A stretch of 64,000 nt of DNA from contig NZ_JACJGM010000018.1 of assembly GCF_015024225.1 (NCBI RefSeq), positions 1 to 64,000 of the forward strand, in the 5' to 3' direction. How positions within the stretch are numbered: position 1 is the stretch's first letter; each line of letters begins with the position of its first letter. The notes under the pieces are model-generated. The model saw only the letters and a list, made by a program, of their open reading frames with translations, was not told where the DNA came from and did no database searches. A program made the position numbers and the translations under genes. Origin of the DNA: Nocardioides lijunqiniae (GTDB taxonomy: Bacteria; Actinomycetota; Actinomycetes; Propionibacteriales; Nocardioidaceae). This document shows, piece after piece, positions 57,580 through 64,000 of this stretch.

Positions 57580-58466
57580 GCACCCCGAAGTGGCACGACG
57601 GCACGATTGTCGCCTTCGACACCGAGACGACATCGGTCGAGCCAACCACGGCCCGCATCGTCACAGCCGCGGTTGTCTACCTCACCCCCGGCGAGCGCCC
57701 CCGCCCGATCCGCTACCTCATCGACCCCCAGGTCGAGATCCCCACCGAGGCGGCCGCAGTGCACGGGTGGACCAACGACCGGCTCGAGCAGACCATCGGC
57801 CGGCCCGGGTTCGCCCAGCGCACCCTCAACGGCGTCGTCTCGACCATCGCGGCCGAGGCCGCAGTGTTCGAGATCGCCGCCCACCTCGCCGCGACCATCG
57901 GCCGCGACCAGGCCGTGGTCGTGCACAACGCGCCGTACGACCTCACCCTCCTCGAGCACGAGTGCGGCCGCCACGACATCGCCCCCCTGTCGGCCCGCCC
58001 TCGCGGGCTGGCCGGCGTGGTCGACCCGATGGTCATCGAGAAGCAGTACGACCCCTTCCGCAAGATCTGCCTCAAGGCGCCCGGGTGCCGGCGCGATGAG
58101 GGTCACCACGAGTGCGGGGGTTGCCGTGGCGGGAAGGTCCGGTGCGGCGGCTGCGGTGCGACCGACAAGAAGCTCGAGTCGCTCTGCACCCACTACGGGG
58201 TTCGGCACGGCGGCGCGCACGACGCGGCCGCCGACGCGATCGCCTCGGCGCGGCTGCTCCGCAAGCTGCTGACCGCGTGGCCGCAGATGGCGTCGTGGCG
58301 GCTCCCGACCCTGCACGAGCACCAGGTGACCTGGCGGCGCGAGCAGATGGACGGGCTGCGGTCGTTCTTCGACAAGGCCGGCACCGCCCACGACGGGTGC
58401 TGCGGAGTGTGGCCCGTCCACACGTCGGCGTGCGCCGGCGCTCACCGGGTCGAGGTGGCGGCATGA
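57576..58466 (+). CDS. DnaQ-like 3'-5' exonuclease with a Cys-rich insertion
   Basis: 296 residues. Exo I is IVAFDTETTS (Asp15, Glu17); Exo II is VVVHNAPYDLTLLEHE; Exo III is GGAHDAAADAIASARLL (HDAxxDA). Between Exo II and III there is an insertion of about 45 residues with nine Cys/His (CLKAPGCRRDEGHHECGGCR...CGGCGATDKK), a probable zinc-binding knob. A further CCGVWP...SACAGAH cluster ends the protein. Likely a proofreading or degradative exonuclease of phage replication. Confidence 0.88.
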   Translation: MSTPKWHDGTIVAFDTETTSVEPTTARIVTAAVVYLTPGERPRPIRYLIDPQVEIPTEAAAVHGWTNDRLEQTIGRPGFAQRTLNGVVSTIAAEAAVFEIAAHLAATIGRDQAVVVHNAPYDLTLLEHECGRHDIAPLSARPRGLAGVVDPMVIEKQYDPFRKICLKAPGCRRDEGHHECGGCRGGKVRCGGCGATDKKLESLCTHYGVRHGGAHDAAADAIASARLLRKLLTAWPQMASWRLPTLHEHQVTWRREQMDGLRSFFDKAGTAHDGCCGVWPVHTSACAGAHRVEVAA

Positions 58467-58669
58467 CGACCCCCAAGCCGCCGCGGTGCGACCGGCCCTA
58501 CGCCCACGGCCCGCACACCTTCGTGTCCGACCCGGCCTCCGACGTCGACGTCGCCTGCGTCGGCCGCCGCGGCCCCCGGCACCTGTCCCTGCTCCTCGCC
58601 GAGCGTCCCCAGCTCGACGGCGTCGGCGTCGCGCCGGCGCTCTACCAACTCGAGGTGATGTCCGCATGA
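58463..58669 (+). CDS. Small phage protein with His/Cys pairs
   Basis: 68 residues, MTTPKPPRCDRPYAHGPHTF onward; one CxxxxAHGPH-type motif and a second Cys (VACVG) might bind metal. ATGA overlaps at both ends. Confidence 0.6.
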   Translation: MTTPKPPRCDRPYAHGPHTFVSDPASDVDVACVGRRGPRHLSLLLAERPQLDGVGVAPALYQLEVMSA

Positions 58670-59292
58670 GGTACACCGTCCGCCCGCTCTCTGACCGCAC
58701 CTGGCTCGGGACCATGGGCAAGGAGGCCACCCGCTTCGGCGCGAAGTGGGGCTCCACCCTCGAGCTGCTCGACCGCGAGGTCGGCGCGCTGCAAGGCCGC
58801 GACGTCGTCCTCGAGATCGACGTCGCCGAGACCGACCTCAAGCTCAACGGCGAGCTCCGCGCCAACGCCCGCCTGACGAGCTCGGCCGTCGTGCTCGCCT
58901 TCGAGTCCAAGCACGGCCCGATGCAGTACCGCTGCGACCGCTTCTACACGAACTGGGCTCACCAGGGACCTGAGTGGCAGCACAACGTCCGCGCGATCGC
59001 GCTCACGCTCGAGGCCCTCCGCGCGGTCGACCGCTACGGCGCCACCGAGACCGGCCAGCAGTACGCCGGCTTCAAGGCGCTCCCGGCCGGCCACGCCATG
59101 CCCGCCAGCCACATGACCCGTGACGAGGCGCTGCTGACATTGCACCGGCACTCGAACGCCTACGACACGGACCCCATTGAAGTGCACCACAAGCGAGCCC
59201 GCGCCGCTGTGCACCCAGACCGGCTCGGCGGCGACCGCACCCTCTGGGACCAGGTCGAGCAAGCCGCAGGAGTGCTGGGGGTGCGGTCATGA
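58666..59292 (+). CDS. Phage protein with J-domain-like C-terminus
   Basis: 208 residues. The first 150 resemble a widespread actinophage protein (MRYTVRPLSDRTWLGTM; LAFESKHGPMQYRCDRF; NVRAIALTLEALRAVDRYG). The last 60 read MTRDEALLTLHRHSNAYDTDPIEVHHKRARAAVHPDRLGGDRTLWDQVEQAAGVL, with the HPD tripeptide and flanking helices of a J domain. It may recruit host DnaK to phage replication (inference). Confidence 0.75.
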   Translation: MRYTVRPLSDRTWLGTMGKEATRFGAKWGSTLELLDREVGALQGRDVVLEIDVAETDLKLNGELRANARLTSSAVVLAFESKHGPMQYRCDRFYTNWAHQGPEWQHNVRAIALTLEALRAVDRYGATETGQQYAGFKALPAGHAMPASHMTRDEALLTLHRHSNAYDTDPIEVHHKRARAAVHPDRLGGDRTLWDQVEQAAGVLGVRS

Positions 59293-59423
59293 CCGCCGCC
59301 CTGGTCGTCATCGTCGTGGTCGCCTTCGTCCTGGCCGCCGTGTGCGTGCTCGTCGAGGCGAACCGTGAGCTGCAGGTCGACGTCGACCTGGTCCTCGGCG
59401 AGCCCGGGGGTGGTGCGCGATGA
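59289..59423 (+). CDS. Single-pass membrane micro-protein
   Basis: 44 residues: one hydrophobic helix (ALVVIVVVAFVLAAVCVLV) followed by an acidic tail (ANRELQVDVDLVLGEPGG). ATGA overlaps at both ends. Confidence 0.6.
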   Translation: MTAALVVIVVVAFVLAAVCVLVEANRELQVDVDLVLGEPGGGAR

Positions 59424-59740
59424 CCGCCGCCGACGCGGCCCAGCGCCTGGCCGACCTCACCGACCCGCACGCCGGCTGCATCCCGCGCTTCTGCCGTGCG
59501 GGCAACAACTCGGGCGTCGCGAGGTGCGACGACCCTGCGGACAGAACAGCTACTCCGCCCGCCGAGCGTGCGCTGACCGACGCCGAGCGTGAGTCGCTCG
59601 CGAAGGACATCCAGCGTCGATTCCACCGCGGCGGGATCCAGACCAACGAGACCGGGCTCACGGCCACGATCCGCTGCGCCCTCGATGCCTTCGACTCCCT
59701 CCTCGCTGCCCATGACACCGAGGCAGGTGAGCAGCCGTGA
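59420..59740 (+). CDS. Small phage protein, unknown
   Basis: 106 residues with three cysteines near the start (AGCIPRFCRAGNN, ARCDDP) and a helical C-terminus (ESLAKDIQRRFHRGGIQTNETGLTATIRCALDAFDSLLA). No family recognised. Confidence 0.65.
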   Translation: MTAADAAQRLADLTDPHAGCIPRFCRAGNNSGVARCDDPADRTATPPAERALTDAERESLAKDIQRRFHRGGIQTNETGLTATIRCALDAFDSLLAAHDTEAGEQP

Positions 59741-59850
59741 TGGCCGACCTCGCGCGCCCGCTCGAGGTGCTCGCCGCCCTGGTCATCGCATTCGGCGTCC
59801 TCGACGGCGGCACCGACACCTTCGCCAACGCCCTGGCGGTGCTCCGATGA
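59740..59850 (+). CDS. Micro-protein, hydrophobic
   Basis: 36 residues (MADLARPLEVLAALVIAFGV...LAVLR). Starts on the last base of the upstream stop and ends with ATGA; supported mainly by this linkage. Confidence 0.5.
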   Translation: MADLARPLEVLAALVIAFGVLDGGTDTFANALAVLR

Positions 59851-60005
59851 CCAACCTCCGCGAGCTCCTCGCCCCCATCCCCCGCCCGCCGGCGCCGTCT
59901 CGACTGGCGCGCCTCACCCACCGCATCCGCTGCAACGACCGCATCCGCGTCCGCGGGTCCGTGCGCGCCTGCTCGGTCTGCGGCCAACTCAGGACCGTCC
60001 GATGA
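59847..60005 (+). CDS. Micro-protein, basic with CxxC
   Basis: 52 residues, Arg/Pro-rich (LLAPIPRPPAPSRLARLTHRIRCN) with a CSVCGQ pair near the end. Overlaps neighbours by 4 nt on both sides. Confidence 0.5.
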   Translation: MTNLRELLAPIPRPPAPSRLARLTHRIRCNDRIRVRGSVRACSVCGQLRTVR

Positions 60006-60109
60006 ACCCCGGGCTGCTCTACCTCGTCTGCGCCGCCGTCTGGGTCCTCGCCGTGGTCGCGCTCGGCTGCGCGCTGGCCCGCATCCGGCAGGGACGAGGC
60101 GACCGATGA
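60002..60109 (+). CDS. Single-pass membrane micro-protein
   Basis: 35 residues: MNPGLLYLVCAAVWVLAVVA, then a basic tail (LARIRQGRGDR). One helix, inside-positive C-terminus. ATGA overlaps on both sides. Confidence 0.5.
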   Translation: MNPGLLYLVCAAVWVLAVVALGCALARIRQGRGDR

Positions 60110-60246
60110 GCCAGTGCCCCTCCGCCACTGGCCCGGGCCCCTGCATGAACCCAGCCCCGCACACCCCGCCCAAGAACTGCGTCCACCACTCCACCTCCGG
60201 CGTCCCCGACCGCCACGACCGACCAGGAAGAGGCGACTCAGAGTGA
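60106..60246 (+). CDS. Micro-protein, Cys/His/Pro-rich
   Basis: 46 residues with three Cys and five His (CPSATGPGPCMNPAPHTPPK, NCVHHSTSG), a possible metal-binding peptide. Its stop overlaps the GTG of the RuvC-like gene (GTGA). Confidence 0.5.
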   Translation: MSQCPSATGPGPCMNPAPHTPPKNCVHHSTSGVPDRHDRPGRGDSE

Positions 60247-60806
60247 AGATCATCGGCCTCGACCTCTCCCTGACCTCCACCGGCGTCGCCGTCGTCGACG
60301 ACCACGTCGAGGTCGGCCGCCGCGTCACCGTCCAACGGATCCGGTCCAACGGCAAGAAAGACGCCACCATCGCGGACCGCACCGACCGTCTCCGGCGCCT
60401 CGCCGCGAAGATCCTCATCCCCGCGCGCGACGCCGACCTCGTCGTCATCGAGGGCCCCGCCTACCACCAGTCCAACCCCGGGATGCACGACCGCTCCGGA
60501 CTCTGGTGGCTCGTCACCGAGCGCCTCCACGCCTACGACTGGCCCGTCGCCGAGGTGTCGCCGTCGGTGGTGAAGAAGTACGCCACCGGCAAGGGCAACG
60601 CCGGCAAGGACCAGGTCCTCGCCGCCGTCGTACGCCGCTACCCCGACGTCGAGGTCGGCGGCAACGACGAAGCCGATGCCCTGATCCTTGCCGCCCTCGG
60701 CGCCCGCTTCCTCGGGCAGCCGATCGACGACATGCCCGCCCTGCAGAGCGCAGTCGTCGCGTCCGTGCGCTGGCCGGCGCACCTCACTGAGGAGGCGCCG
60801 TTCTGA
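60243..60806 (+). CDS. RuvC-like Holliday junction resolvase
   Basis: 187 residues of the RNase H-fold resolvase family. Asp7 in IIGLDLSLTSTGVAVV, Glu in LVVIEGPAYH (about 74), and the C-terminal acidic pair in GGNDEADALILAALGAR are the expected metal ligands. Typical of actinophages, where it resolves replication or recombination intermediates before packaging. GTG start overlapping the upstream stop. Confidence 0.88.
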   Translation: MKIIGLDLSLTSTGVAVVDDHVEVGRRVTVQRIRSNGKKDATIADRTDRLRRLAAKILIPARDADLVVIEGPAYHQSNPGMHDRSGLWWLVTERLHAYDWPVAEVSPSVVKKYATGKGNAGKDQVLAAVVRRYPDVEVGGNDEADALILAALGARFLGQPIDDMPALQSAVVASVRWPAHLTEEAPF

Positions 60807-61060
60807 TGCTCATCGAACTCGACCCAGCCGGCATCCCCGACGTTCCTGGCGCCGCCTGCCGCGACATCGAGACGCCGGAGATCTTCTTCGCCTTCGAGGA
60901 GCACTGCATCGAGCAGGCCCGCGAGGTCTGCCGCCGCTGCCCCGGGATCCGCGCCTGCCTCGCCTGGGCGCTCGCGCACAAGGAGCACGGCGTCTGGGCC
61001 GCCACGACCGAGGAGCAGCGCACCGAGCTGCTCGACCGCCATCGAAAGGAAGCCTCATGA
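60806..61060 (+). CDS. Phage-encoded WhiB-family protein
   Basis: 84 residues with the WhiB [4Fe-4S] ligand set: Cys18 (GAACRD), Cys42, Cys45 and Cys51 (CRRCPGIRACLAWAL), plus an extra Cys34. The usual G(V/I)W(G/A) turn is present as HGVWAAT. WhiB proteins bind region 4 of the primary sigma factor; phage versions such as that of TM4 can interfere with host WhiB2 function. Co-translated between the RuvC-like and ParB-like genes. Confidence 0.92.
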   Translation: MLIELDPAGIPDVPGAACRDIETPEIFFAFEEHCIEQAREVCRRCPGIRACLAWALAHKEHGVWAATTEEQRTELLDRHRKEAS

Positions 61061-62088
61061 CCACCGACACGATCGACGTCGACGCCGCCCTGGACGACAT
61101 CCTCGACCACGAGCTTCCAGACGCTGCGACCGCCGGCGAGAAGCCCGACCCCTACATCGCGGCCCTGCCCGTCGACCAGCTCTTCGCCGACCACACCTAC
61201 CAGCGCGAGCTCGACGAGCACCGCGTCCAGAAGATGGCCGCCAACTACAAGATCGCGCTCGTCGGGATCGTCGAGGTCTCCCAGCGCGGTGAGGACTCCT
61301 TCGCCATCCTCGACGGGCAGCACCGCTGGGCCACCGTCCGCGACGTCCACTTCCTCAACCCCCGCACCCAGCACCTCGCCTGCCGCGTCCACGTCGGCCT
61401 CACCATCGCCGAAGAGGCCGCGCTCTACCACCAGCTCAACACCACCCGCCGCCAGCTGACCGGCTGGGACCGGTGGCTCGCCCGCCGCGGTGCCGGCGAC
61501 CCCCTAGTCGCACAGATCGAGGACCTCGCCGCCCAGCACGGCTTCACCGTCGGGATGCGCGAGGCCCCCGGAGTACTCCGCGCGACCAAGGCCGCCGAGA
61601 ACGTCGTCACCCTCGGCGCGACCGCGCTCCTCGACCAGGTCCTCGGCGTCGTACGAGCCGCCTACGGCGACGACCAGTCCGGCCTCGACGCCGCGATCGT
61701 CTACGGCCTCGGCCACGTCCTGCACGCCTACTCCCGCGACGAGCTCGACACCGCCCGCCTCATCGAGGTCCTCTCCGGGATCGTGCCCCGCCAGCTCACC
61801 GCCCGCGCGGCCGCGGTCCGCGAGATCCACAAGGGCACCAACGACCGCCTCACCGCCCACGTCATCGTCGAGCGCTACAACGGCTCGAAGGGACCGAAGC
61901 TGCAGCCGTTCCTCGAGCGCGTGAAGCCGACCACCAAGAGCAAGCCCGACGCCTCGGCACGCCGCAACCTCGCCATCCGCGAGTGGGCGGTGCGTCAAGG
62001 CCTCATGAACGAAGGCGCGAGCGGTCGGATCCGCAAGACGGTCCGCGAGGCCTACGAGGCTGCGCACCCGGAGACGACCGCCTCATGA
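61057..62088 (+). CDS. ParB/Srx-like nuclease-domain protein
   Basis: 343 residues. The N-terminal ParB-like fold shows PVDQLFADHTYQRELDEHRVQKMAANYKIALVG and FAILDGQHRWATV (the DGQHR catalytic/nucleotide motif). The remaining two thirds is helical with a Lys-rich C-terminus (RVKPTTKSKPDASARRN, GRIRKTVREAYEAA). This protein type is common in actinophage early regions, where it may bind or nick DNA. Overlaps both neighbours by 4 nt. Confidence 0.8.
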   Translation: MTTDTIDVDAALDDILDHELPDAATAGEKPDPYIAALPVDQLFADHTYQRELDEHRVQKMAANYKIALVGIVEVSQRGEDSFAILDGQHRWATVRDVHFLNPRTQHLACRVHVGLTIAEEAALYHQLNTTRRQLTGWDRWLARRGAGDPLVAQIEDLAAQHGFTVGMREAPGVLRATKAAENVVTLGATALLDQVLGVVRAAYGDDQSGLDAAIVYGLGHVLHAYSRDELDTARLIEVLSGIVPRQLTARAAAVREIHKGTNDRLTAHVIVERYNGSKGPKLQPFLERVKPTTKSKPDASARRNLAIREWAVRQGLMNEGASGRIRKTVREAYEAAHPETTAS

Positions 62089-62720
62089 TCCTCAACCACG
62101 CCCACGGCGTCGTCACCACCAAATGCAAGCACCCCGAGTGCGTTAAGTCCTGGTCTCGCTACCTCAAGCGGTGGCGCTACGACCGCTCCCACGGACTCCT
62201 CCGCCTCACCGACCCCACCACCGTGCGCCTCCACATCGCGACCCTCCAGGGCGCCGGCTGGTCGATGCGGGCGATCGCGGCCGAGGCAGGGACCTCCCCC
62301 ACCACGATCAGCCGCTACATGTCCAACAGCGCCGCCAAGGTCAGCAAGCTCATCGTGGAGCGGGTCATGTCCGTCGACCCCTCCCTGGTCCCCTCGAAGG
62401 CCTCGACGCAGACCACCGAGCCGTTCGTCCCCCGCACCGGCACCGTCCGCCGCATCCAGGCCCTCATGGCCATGGGCTACAGCCACACCGATCTTGCCGC
62501 CCGCGGCATCGACTCCCGCAACCTCCTCAACCAGCAAGGCCGCTGGGTAACCCGCACCACCCACGACCAGGTCGCCCAGAAGTACCGCCAACTCTGCCGC
62601 CGCCCCGGCCCGACCGAGAGGTCCATCCGTGAGGCAGCCAAGCGCGGCTACCTCGGCCCAGCCGCCTGGGACGACATCGACCGCGACCCGGAACCCGACA
62701 CCACCGAGGAGGCCGCGTGA
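62085..62720 (+). CDS. HTH DNA-binding phage protein
   Basis: 211 residues. A helix-turn-helix is clear in GWSMRAIAAEAGTSPTTISRYM (about 60-81). The N-terminus has a CKHPECVKSWSRYLKRWRYDRSHG segment with two Cys. A second HTH-like part (RIQALMAMGYSHTDLAARGI) lies near 140. Well known in actinophage genomes as a helix-turn-helix protein of unknown target. Confidence 0.78.
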   Translation: MILNHAHGVVTTKCKHPECVKSWSRYLKRWRYDRSHGLLRLTDPTTVRLHIATLQGAGWSMRAIAAEAGTSPTTISRYMSNSAAKVSKLIVERVMSVDPSLVPSKASTQTTEPFVPRTGTVRRIQALMAMGYSHTDLAARGIDSRNLLNQQGRWVTRTTHDQVAQKYRQLCRRPGPTERSIREAAKRGYLGPAAWDDIDRDPEPDTTEEAA

Positions 62721-63088
62721 TCCACGACCCCGAGACCCAGTACGACGCCGACCCCGACTGGGTCCGCGTCGGCGAAGCAGCCGACCGCGCCGGCGCCAGC
62801 CACCGCCAGCTGGACCACTGGATCACCCACGGCTACCTCACCTGCCACAGAACCGGCCACGGCCAGGGCTACCCCCGCTACTTCACCCTCGCCGAGGCCG
62901 AGGTCCTCAAGTACATGACCCTCCTCGTCCGACACGGCGTGCTCCCCAAGAACGCCGGCGACCTCGCCCACCAGTTGCAGGCCACAGGCCGAGCCCGCCT
63001 GGGCCTGTTCGTCATCACCACCGCCCACTTCGCCGAACACCCCGACCTCCAGCAGCACACCACCACCTCGACAGGAGCAACCGCATGA
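62717..63088 (+). CDS. MerR-type HTH protein
   Basis: 123 residues. VRVGEAADRAGASHRQLDHWITHGYLTCHRTGHGQGYPRYFTLAEAEVL is a MerR-like winged helix (helix, turn, recognition helix, then the R-x-x-x-Y-F wing). Domains like this occur in phage regulators and excisionases. The GTG start overlaps the upstream stop. Confidence 0.78.
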   Translation: MIHDPETQYDADPDWVRVGEAADRAGASHRQLDHWITHGYLTCHRTGHGQGYPRYFTLAEAEVLKYMTLLVRHGVLPKNAGDLAHQLQATGRARLGLFVITTAHFAEHPDLQQHTTTSTGATA

Positions 63089-63702
63089 CCGAGAAGAACG
63101 ACTACAACGCCAAGGTCCGAGGCAAGGGCCTCGAGAACACCGGCGTCACCGAGGACCTCGCCCGCGAGATGTTCAACACCCTCGGCCGCTCCACCATGGC
63201 CATCGTCCGCCTCACCCACAAGCGCCAGATCAACGACGACGACACCGGCCGCACCGTCGAGCTCACCATCGACCTCCTCGAGCCATCGACCTCCGCCGAG
63301 CTCGACGAGCACCTCCGCGAGCTCACCCGCACCCTCCACCAGAACCGCGCCCTCAAGGCCGACGACCAGCAGCTCCAGATCGACACCCCCGGCGACCTCG
63401 AGCCCACCGTCGAGGGCGTCATCGCCGCCGGCCGGGCCCACATCGCCCAGACCGACGACCCGCTCCCCGAGGGCGACGACGACGAGCCGCTCGGTGACCC
63501 GCCCGTCGAGGGCGCCACCTACGACCACGACCTCAAGGTCTGGATCGACACCGACGGCAACACCGTCCCCTCCGAGCCGGCCGAGCCCACCGACGACCTC
63601 ACCGGCGACGAGCCCCCGTGGGAGTACTCCCAGCCCGAAGGCACCGGCACCGCCGACGCCGACCGGCCCGTCAACGACCCCTTCGCCGTCACCACCACCT
63701 GA
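63085..63702 (+). CDS. Phage early protein with acidic C-terminal tail
   Basis: 205 residues. The N-terminal 110 residues have mixed alpha/beta character (NTLGRSTMAIVRLTHKRQINDDDTGRTVELTIDLLEPS) and resemble a common actinophage early protein. The C-terminal 90 are acidic and proline-rich. No function is known. Followed by a 181-nt gap, the largest in the early operon. Confidence 0.7.
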   Translation: MTEKNDYNAKVRGKGLENTGVTEDLAREMFNTLGRSTMAIVRLTHKRQINDDDTGRTVELTIDLLEPSTSAELDEHLRELTRTLHQNRALKADDQQLQIDTPGDLEPTVEGVIAAGRAHIAQTDDPLPEGDDDEPLGDPPVEGATYDHDLKVWIDTDGNTVPSEPAEPTDDLTGDEPPWEYSQPEGTGTADADRPVNDPFAVTTT

Positions 63703-63883
63703 GCCACGCCCGGGGAGTCAACGTCACGGCCCGCAGCCGAGCACCCACTGCGACGCCGAGCGAAGGCCGCCCCCACCGGAACGCCCGCTTCTTTCGACGG
63801 GCGAGCGGACCTGCTCCCCGGGCGCGCACCACCCCTGACCCACGCGACCGCTTCCCCACAGAGGACCGAGGGACACCAACCCG
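63703..63883. other. Gap before the helicase gene
   Basis: 181 nt without a supported gene. It contains a small hairpin CGCCCG (63782-63787)/CGGGCG (63798-63803) that could be a weak terminator or leader structure. Confidence 0.4.
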
Positions 63884-64000
63884 TTGACCCACACGGACGA
63901 TCGACCAGTCAGGCTCGTTGCTCCCGACGAGCCTCCCTTCGACCCTGACTACGACCGACCCCGCGAGCACCGCCAGCCGCCCCAGGACATGGGCGCCGAG
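63884..64000 (+). CDS. Start of a DnaB-type replicative helicase (partial)
   Basis: 39 codons run open to the window edge from a TTG at 63884. The last visible residues, RQPPQDMGAE, match the N-terminal signature of DnaB helicases (PPQDLEAEQSVLG). The preceding residues (LTHTDDRPVRLVAPDEPPFD) would be a phage-specific tail. The start codon is tentative, with only a GAGGGA some 12 nt upstream. Confidence 0.6.
   Translation, partial: MTHTDDRPVRLVAPDEPPFDPDYDRPREHRQPPQDMGAE

Larger units (their letters stand above)
51745..64000. mobile_element. Prophage or phage-like integrative element (left end, continues past window)
   Basis: The host/element boundary is the tRNA 3' half at 51745-51788. To its right the content changes at once: a lysogeny module on the minus strand (51864-53451), a divergent control region and a rightward operon of about 25 genes joined by 4-nt ATGA overlaps, coding for phage-type DNA metabolism (RecB-like, DnaQ, RuvC-like, DnaB) and regulators. 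No integrase, terminase or structural gene is in view, so the far end and the complete tRNA gene should lie beyond 64 kb. Confidence 0.85.

Noticed and set aside
63782..63803. Hairpin before the helicase as a firm terminator
   Set aside because: The stem is only 6 bp with a 10-nt loop and no U-tract, too weak to call with confidence.

Overview
High-GC actinobacterial DNA, most like Nocardioides or a close relative (Nocardioidaceae). The grounds are the codon bias, many GTG starts, a WhiB-type protein, a DUF222/HNH (13E12-type) gene beside palindromic repeats, and a gene set resembling the mycobacterial glnE-glnA2-panB-rnhA/phosphatase-zinc-ribbon-nif3 neighbourhood. This assignment is from gene content only; no 16S gene or search was available.

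Layout. 1-5.6 kb: nitrogen control, with glnA (GlnA2-like), a class I glutamine amidotransferase and glnE in one minus-strand operon. 5.6-9.0 kb: a two-component system (TCS1) next to two paralogous small exported proteins, with matching 11-bp-phased direct repeats. 9.1-17.1 kb: nadE, a palindromic repeat array, a DUF222-HNH gene, GrpB, a VOC protein, panB, a secreted sugar dehydrogenase and small genes. 17.3-25.3 kb: a large secreted propeller/LamG/PKD protein, a TPR protein, the RNase P RNA gene, an NmrA-like reductase, and an ECF sigma/putative anti-sigma pair with a likely autoregulated promoter. 25.4-31.3 kb: an operon of a cystine-type symporter, a surface-anchored Fn3 protein and a secreted protein with a duplicated thioredoxin-like domain plus Ig repeats. 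31.4-46.7 kb: housekeeping and regulatory genes (acetyltransferase, YCII/ECF42 pair, Nudix, RNB exonuclease, YaaA, two MFS exporters with a tandem-domain MarR and a TetR, RNase HI-phosphatase, zinc ribbon, Nif3, MhuD, FadD). 46.8-51.7 kb: a second two-component system (TCS2) with Asp-rich exported proteins, a Ser/Thr kinase and a shared operator-like motif.

51,745 to the end: one end of a prophage or related integrative element. It begins at a duplicated 3' half of a tRNA-Val gene. Next come a minus-strand lysogeny module (membrane protein, ImmA-type peptidase, repressor), a control region with five copies of one heptamer-like operator motif, and then a rightward early operon of about 25 tightly overlapping genes: RecB-like nuclease, Gp3-like protein, DnaQ exonuclease, J-like protein, RuvC-like resolvase, WhiB, ParB-like, HTH proteins, and the start of a DnaB-type helicase at the window edge. 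The integrase and structural genes lie outside the window.

Regulatory themes. At least twelve host genes have a TANNNT -10 element only 5-7 nt upstream of the start codon and no room for a Shine-Dalgarno, which indicates leaderless transcripts. Several intergenic palindromes lie in divergent spacers and so are not simply terminators.
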